A stretch of DNA of 64,000 nt from assembly GCA_942491735.1 (NCBI GenBank), contig CALOCN010000001.1:744001-808000 (forward strand). Direction: 5' to 3'. The DNA is from CALOCN01 sp942491735 (lineage in GTDB: Bacteria; Eisenbacteria; RBG-16-71-46; JABDJR01). Below are positions 53,074 through 62,117 of the stretch, in pieces. Position 1 is the first letter of the stretch. Each line of letters opens with the position of its first letter. The translations under genes and the position numbers were made by a program. Under the pieces are notes generated by a model. It searched no databases and was not told the DNA's origin. It was given only the letters and a program-made list of their open reading frames with translations.

Positions 53074-53088
53074 TCCGAGTATGATATC
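53069..53088. promoter_or_regulatory. Operator-like AT-rich inverted repeat at the arsR/adaptor promoter
   Basis: ATATATCCGAGTATGATAT is a near-palindrome (left ATATATC, right GTATGATAT) of the size and AT-rich kind bound by ArsR/SmtB repressors. It covers the -10 region of the adaptor promoter, the arsR start codon, and a possible arsR -10 (CATACT, minus, 53083-53078) whose -35 TTGCGC lies 18 bases upstream. Confidence 0.5.
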
Positions 53089-53160
53089 CCCACGTGGGTC
53101 GGCGCAAGTGCGGGTTTTCTCCCGCCGCCCGTTTGACCCGTGAACCCGAAGGGAGGGTCT

Positions 53161-54741
53161 ATGCCCAGCTTCTCCAGCGTTCGCACGTTCGGCGGGCTCC
53201 TAGCCTGTTCGCTGCTACTTGCCACCTCATCGGGCTGTGGAGGGGGCGACTCTCCCCCCAAAGAGGAGGGGAGGGCTAGCGAACGTAGTCAGGTTGCTGA
53301 GGCCCACAGCCACTCGGAAGCCGGTGAGACGTGCTTCATCTGCGACGCCAGCAAGCGCGAAGCGGGGCGCCTCTGGTGCACCGAGCACGCGTGCTACGAA
53401 GACCGTTGCTGGATCTGCCAACCGCAGCTCGAGGACAAGGCTCGCCTGTATTGTGCGGAGCACTTTCTCTATGAAGACGAGTGTTTCCTCTGCCACCCGG
53501 AGCTCATGGAAACCGACAGCGAGACGCCCGCCGACGAGAGCAGATTGTCGAGCCCGCCTCCAACCGAGAGCCACGCTTCCGCCGAGCTCTTCTGCAATGA
53601 GCATCAGGTTCCAGAGCTCGAGTGCGGGATTTGCCAGCCACAAAGAACGGCAGAGTTGAAGCCCGGTGAAGAGCTCAAGGTGCGGTTTGAGTCCGCGGAG
53701 TCGGCTACGAAAGCCGGACTGCGGACCACGTCTCCTCAAGAGAGCGAGGTGCAGGCAAGCGTCGCGGCCGTGTGCGAAGTCCAATACAACGCGAACGCTG
53801 TGGCCCGCATCACGCCTCTCGCCCCGGGCATCGTGCGGCGGGTCCTGGTCGACGTTGGCTCCGAGGTCGAAGCGGGGGAGGTTCTCGTTGAACTGCACTC
53901 TTCCGAACTCGCCTCGGCCAGGACCGCGTTTCTCTCTGCTGCAGTCGATGCTGAGCTCAAGAAGGCCTCGTTCGAGAGAGAGCAAGGGCTAGCGGCGAAG
54001 AAGATTTCCTCAGAGAAGGACCTGCAGGAGGCATCGGCGGCTCACAGAACCGCCGAGCTCGCCCTCAGCACCGCCCGCCAGCGCCTCCTCAACTACGGGC
54101 TCTCCGCACGCGACATTGAGCGCATCAAGGAGAGCACCGACGCCTCCGCGACCCATCTTGTTCGCGCCCCTTTCGCCGGCACATTGGTTGAGAGAGCCGC
54201 TGTTGTTGGGGAGGCTGTCGAGCCCGGAACGGCCCTGTTCACCTTGGCCGACCTCTCGACGATGTGGCTCTCGCTCTCGATTCCGGCCGTGGGCGCCCAG
54301 CTCCTCGAGAGTGGCCTCGCGGTTGAAGCCACCATGAGCGGCGTTTCTGGTCTCAGCACCCGCGGCGAGCTCACATGGGTCAACACCGCTATCGACGAGA
54401 GGAGCCGCATGGTGCGCGCTCGCGCGGTTGTCCCAAATGACGACCTACGTCTCAAGGCAGGGATGTTCGGCGAAGCACGGGTGCTCCTGTCCTCGAGCGG
54501 CCCGGTCCTCAATGTGCCCGCCGATGCCGTGCAGCACTTCGAGAATCAATCCTACGTTTTCGTCAAACACGCAGAAGACCTCTACGGGTTGCGGCGAGTC
54601 GTCGTCACCCGCTCAACAGACAACGTCTTTGCCGTCACCGCCGGACTTCTTCCGAACGAACCAGTGATTGTCGAGGGGGCGTTCACCGCAATGTCGGAGT
54701 TTCTCAAGTCCCGCCTCGGCGCAGGGTGCGTTGATGACTAG
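53161..54741 (+). CDS. CzcB-like periplasmic adaptor lipoprotein with Cys repeats
   Basis: 526 residues. Signal peptide and lipobox near residue 22 (LLATSSGC). Residues about 60-165 hold three C-x2-C ... C-x-EH units: CFICDASKREAGRLWCTEHA, CWICQPQLEDKARLYCAEHF, then CFLCHPELM and later FCNEHQVPELECGICQPQ, a metal-binding head unlike classic CzcB. A normal adaptor core follows: barrel-sandwich halves around LAPGIVRRVLVDVGSEV and HLVRAPFAGTLVERAAVVGE, and beta-barrel LADLSTMWLSLSI. The start at 53161 has GGGAGGG upstream. It works with the pump 17 bases downstream; no channel gene follows. Confidence 0.88.
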   Translation: MPSFSSVRTFGGLLACSLLLATSSGCGGGDSPPKEEGRASERSQVAEAHSHSEAGETCFICDASKREAGRLWCTEHACYEDRCWICQPQLEDKARLYCAEHFLYEDECFLCHPELMETDSETPADESRLSSPPPTESHASAELFCNEHQVPELECGICQPQRTAELKPGEELKVRFESAESATKAGLRTTSPQESEVQASVAAVCEVQYNANAVARITPLAPGIVRRVLVDVGSEVEAGEVLVELHSSELASARTAFLSAAVDAELKKASFEREQGLAAKKISSEKDLQEASAAHRTAELALSTARQRLLNYGLSARDIERIKESTDASATHLVRAPFAGTLVERAAVVGEAVEPGTALFTLADLSTMWLSLSIPAVGAQLLESGLAVEATMSGVSGLSTRGELTWVNTAIDERSRMVRARAVVPNDDLRLKAGMFGEARVLLSSSGPVLNVPADAVQHFENQSYVFVKHAEDLYGLRRVVVTRSTDNVFAVTAGLLPNEPVIVEGAFTAMSEFLKSRLGAGCVDD

Positions 54742-54758
54742 GCCCGAAGGCACTCACG

Positions 54759-57700
54759 GTGCTTGAGCGTCTCGTTCAGTTCTCGCTGCAAAATAGACTG
54801 GTCGTCCTTCTCTTCGCGGTCCTCCTTGTCGGTGGAGGGGCCTTCACTCTCTTGCGAACGCCCGTCGACGCCTTTCCAGACACTACCCCCGTTCAGGTCC
54901 AAATCAACACCGTGGCACCAGCGCTCAACCCCGAAGAGGTTGAGCAGCAGATTACACTCCCTGTTGAGCTCTCAATCGGAGGCCTCCCAGGCCTCAACAA
55001 TGTCCGATCGATATCCAAGTTTGGGCTATCTCAAGTTGTCGCGACATTCGACGACAACACGAACATCACCGACGCACGTCAGTATGTCACCGAGCGCCTC
55101 TCCTCCGTGTCTCTCACTGCCGGCATAGAGCGCCCGCAGCTTGGCCCCATTGCCACGGGACTCGGGGAGGTTTTTCACTACGTTCTTCGCTCGGAGAACC
55201 CGGACCGCACCCTCGAAGAACTTCGCACGCTTCACGATTGGGTCGTGAAACCAGAACTACGGAAGGTCCCCGGCGTTGCGGAAGTAAACTCATGGGGGGG
55301 TCACGAGAAGCAGTATCACGTCGTCGTATCGCCCGCGGCGCTTCTCAAATACAGCCTAACCCTCGGCGACGTATTCGAGGCCCTGGAGCGAAACAACCAG
55401 AACGTAGGCGGAGGAGTTCTCACCGCTGGTGGTCAATCGAAGCTCGTGCACGGCCTCGGACGTGTGTCGACGATTGAGCAAATGGAAAACATAGTCGTGT
55501 CGTCCTTCGATGGTGTTCCCGTGCGTATTAGCGACGTGGCCGAAGATGTTCGCATTGGGCACGAGATTCGTCGTGGTGCAGTCTCCGCCGGGGGACAGGG
55601 CGAGGTCGTTCTCGGTCTGGCCTTCATGCTCATGGGTGAGAACGGTAAGGTGGTCACAGAGCGGCTCAAAGAGCGACTCGCGAGCGTTCAGAACTCACTA
55701 CCTGAGGACGCCATTGTCGAGGTTGTCTACGACAGGACAGAGCTCACGCGCGAGGTCATCGGAACGGTCGAGCACAACCTGGTGGCGGGGGCGATTCTCG
55801 TAGTCGTCGTGCTCCTCGTCCTGCTCGGCAACCTTCGCGCCGGGCTGCTCGTCGCCATCGTCATTCCGCTCGCGATGCTCTTTGCCGTCATCGGCATGTA
55901 TCGTTTCGCCATCGCGGTAAGTCTCCTCAGTCTCGGTGCCATTGACTTCGGCATTCTCGTCGACGGCTCGGTCGTAATGACGGAGTCCAACATGAGGAGA
56001 CTCGCCGAACGCACACGCAAGCTCGGCCGGCGCCTCACCGGGCGCGAGCGCCTCGATATTGTGCTGGAGTCCGCGCGACAGGTTGCGCGCCCAATCGTCT
56101 TCGGAATGGCCATCATCGCCGTCGTGTTCGTTCCCGTGCTCACGCTTGAGGGCATGGAGGGTAAGATGTTCCGGCCCATGGCCTGGACCTTCATCTTTGC
56201 CCTCGGGGGCGCCCTTCTCCTCGCGCTGACCCTGTCGCCGGTGCTTGGCTACTACTTCCTGCCGCGAAACCCGACCGAGAAGGAGGGGCGCTTTGCCACC
56301 TGGCTCGTCGCAACCTACTCCCGGCTTCTTGCGGGCGCCCTGCGGTTCCGGTGGATAACCCTGAGCATCGCCCTCGTCGGGGTCCTGAGCGCCGGGGGCC
56401 TTGCTACACGAATCGGAGGCGAGTTTATTCCACGACTCAGCGAAGGAGCGATTGTCCTCAACACGATTCGCCTGGCCGGCGTGTCGCTTGACGAGTCCGT
56501 TCGATACAACACCGAGATTGAGAAGCTCCTGCTCGAGGAGTTCCCGGATGAGATACGTCACGTGTGGAGCCGCATCGGCACTGCCGAGGTGGCCACTGAC
56601 CCGATGGGCCTGGAGCTCACCGACATCTTCGTGTCACTGCATCCTCGCAAGCAGTGGACAAAGGCAAGCACGCAGACCGAACTCGTGGCTGCTATGCAGC
56701 AACAAGTTGACGACCTGCCCGGGCTCAACATCGTCGCAACCCAGCCTATTGAGATGCGGCTGAACGAAATGGTTTCGGGAATCCGATCGGACCTAGGCAT
56801 CAAGATCTACGGCGATGATTTCGACGAGCTCGTTCGCATCGCCGACGATGTGCAACGCATTCTCCTCGACATCCCGGGACAATCGGACATTGCCGTTGAC
56901 CAGGTGACTGGCCAGCCAACGCTTCGTATTCGGGTCGACCCGGACGCGCTTGCGCGCCACGGAGTGGCAGGGGCCGAGGTGCTCGAGTTCGTGGAAGTTG
57001 TGGGCGGGCGACGGGTGGGAGATGTCTTCGAGGAACAGAAACAGTTCCCGTTGGTTGTCAGGCTGCCCGACGGTCACCGGCGGGACGCTGCGGCCCTGCA
57101 GAACACACTCATCCCCACGGCAAGCGGCCAGTGGCTACCGCTTGGTGAGCTCGCCCACGTGGTCGAGGAAGAGGGGATCTCAACCATCAACCGGGAATGG
57201 GGCCGGAGGCTCATCCGTGTCCAGTGCAACGTCCGGGACCGCGACGTGTCGTCCTTCGTCGAGGACGCCCAGCAGCGAATCGACCAGGAGCTCGCCTTGC
57301 CACCGGGCTACGTCATTGATTGGGGTGGCCAGTTCGAGAACCTGGCCCGGGCCAAGCTGAGGTTCCTGATTGTCGTTCCGATGACCCTCGTCTTCGTCTT
57401 TCTGCTGCTCTACTTCAGCCTGAAGGACTTTCGAGAGGTGCTCCTCATCTACACGGGCATACCGTTTGCCGCAGTGGGCGGAGTGTTTGCGCTGTGGCTC
57501 CGCGGGATTCCGTTTAGCGTGAGCGCCGCTATCGGGTTCATCGCGCTTACCGGCATCGCCGTGTTGAACGGCCAGATTCTCGTCGCCGCGATTCGGTCCT
57601 TCCTGGAACAGGGACGCCCGCTTGCCGAGGCCGTCACCGGCGCGGCCAAGCAACGCCTTCGCCCCGTGCTCGCCACGGCCATCACCGACGCCGTCGGATT

Positions 57701-57875
57701 CGTTCCCATGGCGATATCCACAGGCGTCGGCGCCGAGGTGCAGCGGCCGCTGGCAACAGTGGTCGTCGCCGGTGTTCTCACATCGACAGTTCTCACGCTC
57801 TTCGTGCTTCCGCTTCTCTACATGCTGACAGCACCGAAGACAAAGCGGGTGACCGAGGTTGCTGATGCGTCGTGA
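54759..57875 (+). CDS. CzcA-like heavy-metal RND efflux pump
   Basis: 1038 residues, the usual CzcA length. The helix-4 motif is DFGILVDGSVVMTESN, the Zn/Co/Ni-type DFGxxxDG signature, unlike the Cus-type pump at 4.1-7.7 kb. Porter and docking parts are complete (TPVQVQINTVAPALNPEEVEQQ near the start; LRPVLATAITDAVGFVPMA near the end). A GTG at 54759 opens the frame 17 bases after the adaptor stop. It should export a divalent cation (Zn, Co, Cd or Ni) under ArsR control. The outer-membrane channel is missing here, so it may share the TolC-type protein at 9.7-11.1 kb or one outside the window. Confidence 0.95.
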   Translation: MLERLVQFSLQNRLVVLLFAVLLVGGGAFTLLRTPVDAFPDTTPVQVQINTVAPALNPEEVEQQITLPVELSIGGLPGLNNVRSISKFGLSQVVATFDDNTNITDARQYVTERLSSVSLTAGIERPQLGPIATGLGEVFHYVLRSENPDRTLEELRTLHDWVVKPELRKVPGVAEVNSWGGHEKQYHVVVSPAALLKYSLTLGDVFEALERNNQNVGGGVLTAGGQSKLVHGLGRVSTIEQMENIVVSSFDGVPVRISDVAEDVRIGHEIRRGAVSAGGQGEVVLGLAFMLMGENGKVVTERLKERLASVQNSLPEDAIVEVVYDRTELTREVIGTVEHNLVAGAILVVVVLLVLLGNLRAGLLVAIVIPLAMLFAVIGMYRFAIAVSLLSLGAIDFGILVDGSVVMTESNMRRLAERTRKLGRRLTGRERLDIVLESARQVARPIVFGMAIIAVVFVPVLTLEGMEGKMFRPMAWTFIFALGGALLLALTLSPVLGYYFLPRNPTEKEGRFATWLVATYSRLLAGALRFRWITLSIALVGVLSAGGLATRIGGEFIPRLSEGAIVLNTIRLAGVSLDESVRYNTEIEKLLLEEFPDEIRHVWSRIGTAEVATDPMGLELTDIFVSLHPRKQWTKASTQTELVAAMQQQVDDLPGLNIVATQPIEMRLNEMVSGIRSDLGIKIYGDDFDELVRIADDVQRILLDIPGQSDIAVDQVTGQPTLRIRVDPDALARHGVAGAEVLEFVEVVGGRRVGDVFEEQKQFPLVVRLPDGHRRDAAALQNTLIPTASGQWLPLGELAHVVEEEGISTINREWGRRLIRVQCNVRDRDVSSFVEDAQQRIDQELALPPGYVIDWGGQFENLARAKLRFLIVVPMTLVFVFLLLYFSLKDFREVLLIYTGIPFAAVGGVFALWLRGIPFSVSAAIGFIALTGIAVLNGQILVAAIRSFLEQGRPLAEAVTGAAKQRLRPVLATAITDAVGFVPMAISTGVGAEVQRPLATVVVAGVLTSTVLTLFVLPLLYMLTAPKTKRVTEVADAS

Positions 57876-57895
57876 TGAGCCAGCGTCACCTCGGT
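57852..57895 (+). terminator. Hairpin across the pump stop codon, possible terminator
   Basis: ACCGAGGT (57852-57859) and ACCTCGGT (57888-57895) are perfect 8-base complements, extended by GCTG/CAGC with small bulges, with a loop over the TGA at 57873-57875. No T-run follows, so it could be a Rho-independent terminator only in a loose sense, or an mRNA-stabilising hairpin. Confidence 0.3.
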
Positions 57896-58065
57896 GCGAG
57901 CCTAGAGTCCGCACCATGGCAGGCCCCGAAGGCATACAGTAGGTCCCCGGTGTAACTCCAGCTTCTCCCTCCTGCGGCAGACGCCTGTGCCTGAGGGGTT
58001 TCCCTGGTTCCCCGGGCTCGTTACACTGCGCGGACTGCCCACCCTCGTGATCGGAGATCGAGACG

Positions 58066-59442
58066 ATGACCGAGCTTGGAACCGCCGAACGTCCCCTGCG
58101 GGTTGCGATTGTCGGCGCCGGCCCCGCCGGGTACTACGCAGCCGAGGCCCTGTTCAAGGACGGACGGGCCGTCGCGGTCGACATGTTCGACCGTCTGCCC
58201 ACCCCCTACGGCCTGGTCCGCAACGGGGTCGCTCCCGACCATCAGAAACTCAAGGGGGCGATCCGGATCTACGAACGCATCTCGGGTCACGACCGGTTCC
58301 GGTTCCTGGGCAACGTCTCGGTGGGGACCGATATCACGGTGGAGGAACTCCAGCGGTTCTACGACGCGGTGATCCTCTCGGTGGGGGCGGAAACGGATCG
58401 GCGCTTGAATATCCCGGGTGTGGATCTGCCCGGGAGCCACACCGCGACCGAGTTCGTGGGCTGGTACAACGGTCACCCCGACTACCGGGACCATACGTTT
58501 GACCTTTCCTCGGAAGTGGCGGTGGTGATCGGCCAGGGGAACGTGGCCATGGATGTGAGCCGCATCCTGGCCAAGACGGTGGACGAGCTCAAGGGCTCGG
58601 ACATTGCCGAACATGCGTTGGATGCCCTGGCCGAGAGCCGGGTGCGCGAGGTGCATGTCATTGGTCGCCGGGGTCCGGTACAGGCGAAGTTCACCCCACC
58701 GGAGATCAAGGAGATCGGGGAGCTCACCGACTGCGATCCCATCGTGAACCCGGCCGACCTCGAGTACTCGGCCGCGGACCTCGCCGAGCTCGAGGACAAG
58801 AAGAACATCCACACCCGCAAGAACTGCGAGGTCATGGCCGCGTTTGCCGCGCGCCCGCCTGGCACGGCGAGCCGTCGCTACTTCCTGCGGTTCTTCGAGA
58901 GCCCCAGGGAACTCCAGGGGGACGGCAGGGTGCAGCGCCTGGTCCTGGAGCGCAACGTGATGAAGGGGGAACCCTTCAACCAGTGGGCCGAGGGAACCGG
59001 GGAGACCTCGGTCATGCCCTGCAACCTGTTCTTTCGCAGCGTGGGGTATCACGGGGTCGCCCTGGCCGGGGTTCCCTTCGACGAGAAGCGGGGGGTGATC
59101 CCCAACGACCTTGGCCGGGTCCTGGAAGGCGACGCGCCGATTCCCGGGCTCTACGTTTCCGGATGGATCAAACGCGGCCCGTCCGGGGTGATCGGGACCA
59201 ACAAGCCGGACAGCGTGGAGACGGTGGCCAGCCTGCTCCAGGACCTGGAAACGCTCACCCCCTGCCAGACCCCGGACACGGACGCCGTGCTCTCGCTCCT
59301 TGCCGAGCGTCGGATCCGGGTGGTGTCCTGGGAGGACTTCAAGCGGATCGACGCCGCCGAGGTCGCGCGGGGCGAGGCGTGCGGCAAACCGCGGGAGAAG
59401 TTCACCCGCATCCAGGAGATGCTGGCCCTGCTGGACGGCTAG
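58066..59442 (+). CDS. fprA: Ferredoxin-NADP+ reductase (adrenodoxin-reductase type)
   Basis: 458 residues, matching FprA-type flavoproteins. FAD motif VAIVGAGPAGYYAAEAL at the N-terminus, PTPYGLVRNGVAPDHQKLK, the NADPH site VVIGQGNVAMDVSRIL, IGRRGPVQAKFTPPEI, and the C-terminal GPSGVIGTNKPDSVETV box. It passes electrons between NADPH and ferredoxin or related carriers. The downstream PLP-dehydratase gene starts 7 bases later. Confidence 0.93.
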   Translation: MTELGTAERPLRVAIVGAGPAGYYAAEALFKDGRAVAVDMFDRLPTPYGLVRNGVAPDHQKLKGAIRIYERISGHDRFRFLGNVSVGTDITVEELQRFYDAVILSVGAETDRRLNIPGVDLPGSHTATEFVGWYNGHPDYRDHTFDLSSEVAVVIGQGNVAMDVSRILAKTVDELKGSDIAEHALDALAESRVREVHVIGRRGPVQAKFTPPEIKEIGELTDCDPIVNPADLEYSAADLAELEDKKNIHTRKNCEVMAAFAARPPGTASRRYFLRFFESPRELQGDGRVQRLVLERNVMKGEPFNQWAEGTGETSVMPCNLFFRSVGYHGVALAGVPFDEKRGVIPNDLGRVLEGDAPIPGLYVSGWIKRGPSGVIGTNKPDSVETVASLLQDLETLTPCQTPDTDAVLSLLAERRIRVVSWEDFKRIDAAEVARGEACGKPREKFTRIQEMLALLDG

Positions 59443-59449
59443 GAACCCG

Positions 59450-60418
59450 GTGACCCAGGACCCCACCTTCGACCTTGTCCAGTCCCTGCGCGAGACCCTC
59501 GCCGGCCACGTTCGGCGCACCCCGCTTCTGCGCAGCGACTGGCTCTCGGACCGGTTCGGCTGCGAGGTCTGGCTCAAGTGCGAGAACCTCCAGATCACCG
59601 GATCCTTCAAGGTGCGGGGGGCACTGGCCGAGACCCTGCGGCTGGGGGATGTGGCGAAGGAGGGCGTGGTCACCTCGTCGGCGGGGAACCACGGCCTGGG
59701 CATGGCCCACGCGGCGCGGGTGTTGGATGTGCCCTGTCGGGTGGTCGTCCCTTCCGGTGCGCCCCAGGTCAAGGTGGCCGGGATCGAGGCGCGGGGGGCC
59801 ACCGTGGTGCGGTCCCCCTATCCCGGCTACGACGCCACCCAGGCCTGGACCCTGGAACAGTTGTCGGAGTGGGGCGGGGTCTTTGTCTCCCCCTTCGACG
59901 CCCCGGGGGTGATCGCCGGCAATGGCGGGACCACCGCGCTGGAGCTGCTGGAGGACGGTCCGGAGTTCGAGATGGTGGTGGTCCCGGTCGGCGGGGGAGG
60001 TCTCATCGCCGGCGTTGGACTGACCCTGGAAGCGATGTCGCCGCGCACCCGTCTTGTTGGGGTCAACGCCGCCGCGTCGCCCGGCATGTGGACCAGCCGC
60101 CGGGACGGCCACGCGCATCTCGAACTGGAGAGTGCCCCCACCCTGGCCGAAGGGCTCGAAGGGGGCGTGGGAGAGCGGACGTTCCGTCTGGCCCAACGTC
60201 ACGTGGATGACATGGTCCTTGTGCGGGAAGACTCGATCGCCGAAGCTGTGGTGGAGGTCGCGCGGCGGGAGCGGATGCTCATCGAGGGGTCGGCCGCGGT
60301 AGGGGTGGCGGCGCTGCTCGAGGGGCAGGTCAGCGCGCGGTCGGTGTGCGTGTTGCTGACCGGGAGCAACATCGACCTGGACCGGTTCCGCGGTCTGCTG
60401 GAAGCCGCCGGTCACTAG
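59450..60418 (+). CDS. Threonine/serine dehydratase-like PLP enzyme
   Basis: 322 residues. Fold-type II PLP motif ENLQITGSFKVRGA with the Schiff-base Lys at about residue 53, SAGNHGLGMAHAA for the carboxylate, and PVGGGGLIAG for the PLP phosphate. It resembles biosynthetic/catabolic threonine dehydratase without the C-terminal regulatory ACT domain. The GTG at 59450 with TAGGAA upstream is the sensible start; the upstream frame is inside fprA. Could act on Thr, Ser or hydroxy-aspartate; the substrate is not decided by sequence alone. Confidence 0.87.
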   Translation: MTQDPTFDLVQSLRETLAGHVRRTPLLRSDWLSDRFGCEVWLKCENLQITGSFKVRGALAETLRLGDVAKEGVVTSSAGNHGLGMAHAARVLDVPCRVVVPSGAPQVKVAGIEARGATVVRSPYPGYDATQAWTLEQLSEWGGVFVSPFDAPGVIAGNGGTTALELLEDGPEFEMVVVPVGGGGLIAGVGLTLEAMSPRTRLVGVNAAASPGMWTSRRDGHAHLELESAPTLAEGLEGGVGERTFRLAQRHVDDMVLVREDSIAEAVVEVARRERMLIEGSAAVGVAALLEGQVSARSVCVLLTGSNIDLDRFRGLLEAAGH

Positions 60419-60430
60419 GGTAGGGAATCG

Positions 60431-62101
60431 ATGCGCTCTCTTGAGCCCAAGATCCTGACAACGATTCGCGAGGGATACTCGAGGCAGAACTTTGCGCGCG
60501 ACGCGATGGCAGGAATTGTCGTCGGTCTGGTGGCATTCCCGCTGTCGATCGCGTTTGCCATTGCCAGCGGCGTAAGACCCGAACAGGGTCTCTACACGGC
60601 AATTGTCGCGGGCCTTGTGATCTCGCTCCTGGGTGGAAGCCGGGTGCAGATTGGCGGCCCAACCGGCGCGTTCGTCGTTCTGATCGCCGGAGTCGTCGGC
60701 GAGTTCGGATACGAGGGGCTCGCGGTGGCAACGGTCATGGCTGGCGGCTTTCTCGTGATCATGGCCTTGGCCAGGCTCGGGGACGTCATTCGCTTCATGC
60801 CCTACCCGGTCACGGTCGGTTTCACGAGCGGAGTTGCGCTCATCATCGCTGCGGGTCAGATCGGGGATGCTCTTGGGCTCGAAGGCGGGCCCGTACCCGT
60901 CGAGTTCATTGGCAAGCTCACCGCCTACGCCGGAAACATCGGTACCCTGAAGCCGGAGGCGGTCGGGATCTTTCTCCTGACCATTGCCATTGTTCGGCTA
61001 TGGCCGAGGATCGACAGGCGTCTCCCCGGCCCCCTGGTTGCACTGGTCGCGACGACGGCGATCGTCCAGGGTCTTGGCCTGGGTGTAGAGACGATCCACA
61101 GCCGGTTCGGCGATGTTCCGGGCTCATTTCCGTCATTCCGAGCCCTCGAAATCGATTGGGCCCGGGTCCCTGACCTGGTTTCTCCGGCAGTCACCATTGC
61201 CCTCCTGGCTGCGATCGAATCCCTCCTCAGCGCGGTGGTGGCCGATGGATTGATCGGCGGTCGGCATCGTTCGAACGCCGAGCTGTTGGCCCAGGGAGTC
61301 GCCAACGTCGCGTCCCCCCTGTTCGGTGGCATTCCGGCGACCGGGGCGATCGCCCGCACCGCAACCAATGTGAGAAACGGAGGCCGGACTCCGATCGCGG
61401 GGGTCGTCCATTCGGTGACGCTTCTGCTCATCCTGGTGGTCGCCGGGCGATGGGCTTCACTCATCCCCATGGCCACGATGGCCGGGATTCTCATTGTGGT
61501 TGCCTACAACATGAGCGAATGGCACGTCTTTCTGAGACTGCTACGCGGACCCCGCAGCGATACGATTGTCCTGATCGCCACGTTCGTTCTGACCGTGGTC
61601 ATCGACCTGACCGTTGCCATCCAGGTCGGCGTCGTATTGGCGTCCTTCCTGTTCATGCGTCGCATGGCGGAGGTCACACAGGTGAAGCCCATCCGGGACC
61701 TTGTCGAGTATGAAATGGCGGATGCTCTCGACACCACGATTCCCGAGATGCCCAGCGAAGTCGCCATCTTCGAGATCAACGGCTCGTTCTGTTTCGGTGC
61801 TGCCAGCAAGTTCACCGAGACACTCATGGCGCTCCATGGCACGCCGGTCGCCGTCATTCTCCGGATGAGGCATGTTCTTGCAATCGACGCGACCGGTCTC
61901 CACGCGCTCGAGGAAGTCGTGTCCCGTCTGCAGCGCCGGGGAACCGTGGTTCTCCTGTCCGGCCTCCACGCGCAACCGCTCATCGCCCTGGAACGGAGTG
62001 GGGCCCTCGAGCGGATCGGTGAGGATCACTTGTTTGGGAAACTGTCCGATGCCGTGTTGTATGCTCGCGGGCTGGTCGAGCGCTCACGGGAGAACTCCTA
62101 G
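60431..62101 (+). CDS. SulP-family anion transporter with STAS domain
   Basis: 556 residues. About 10-14 membrane helices with the SulP features GLVAFPLSIAFAIASGVRPEQGLYTA, GGPTGAFVVL and ATGAIARTATNVRNGGRTPIAG, then a cytoplasmic STAS domain from about 440 (EVAIFEINGSFCFGAASKF ... AIDATGLHALEEV). It moves sulfate, bicarbonate or another anion. The ATG has AGGGAA upstream. It is in line with fprA and the dehydratase, which could mean one transcript. Confidence 0.9.
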   Translation: MRSLEPKILTTIREGYSRQNFARDAMAGIVVGLVAFPLSIAFAIASGVRPEQGLYTAIVAGLVISLLGGSRVQIGGPTGAFVVLIAGVVGEFGYEGLAVATVMAGGFLVIMALARLGDVIRFMPYPVTVGFTSGVALIIAAGQIGDALGLEGGPVPVEFIGKLTAYAGNIGTLKPEAVGIFLLTIAIVRLWPRIDRRLPGPLVALVATTAIVQGLGLGVETIHSRFGDVPGSFPSFRALEIDWARVPDLVSPAVTIALLAAIESLLSAVVADGLIGGRHRSNAELLAQGVANVASPLFGGIPATGAIARTATNVRNGGRTPIAGVVHSVTLLLILVVAGRWASLIPMATMAGILIVVAYNMSEWHVFLRLLRGPRSDTIVLIATFVLTVVIDLTVAIQVGVVLASFLFMRRMAEVTQVKPIRDLVEYEMADALDTTIPEMPSEVAIFEINGSFCFGAASKFTETLMALHGTPVAVILRMRHVLAIDATGLHALEEVVSRLQRRGTVVLLSGLHAQPLIALERSGALERIGEDHLFGKLSDAVLYARGLVERSRENS

Positions 62102-62117
62102 CGAGACCGGAGGCCCC

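Noticed and set aside
57876..58065. Possible tRNA in the gap after the Czc-like pump
   Set aside because: No T-arm box (GGTTCGAxxCC) and no cloverleaf could be formed.
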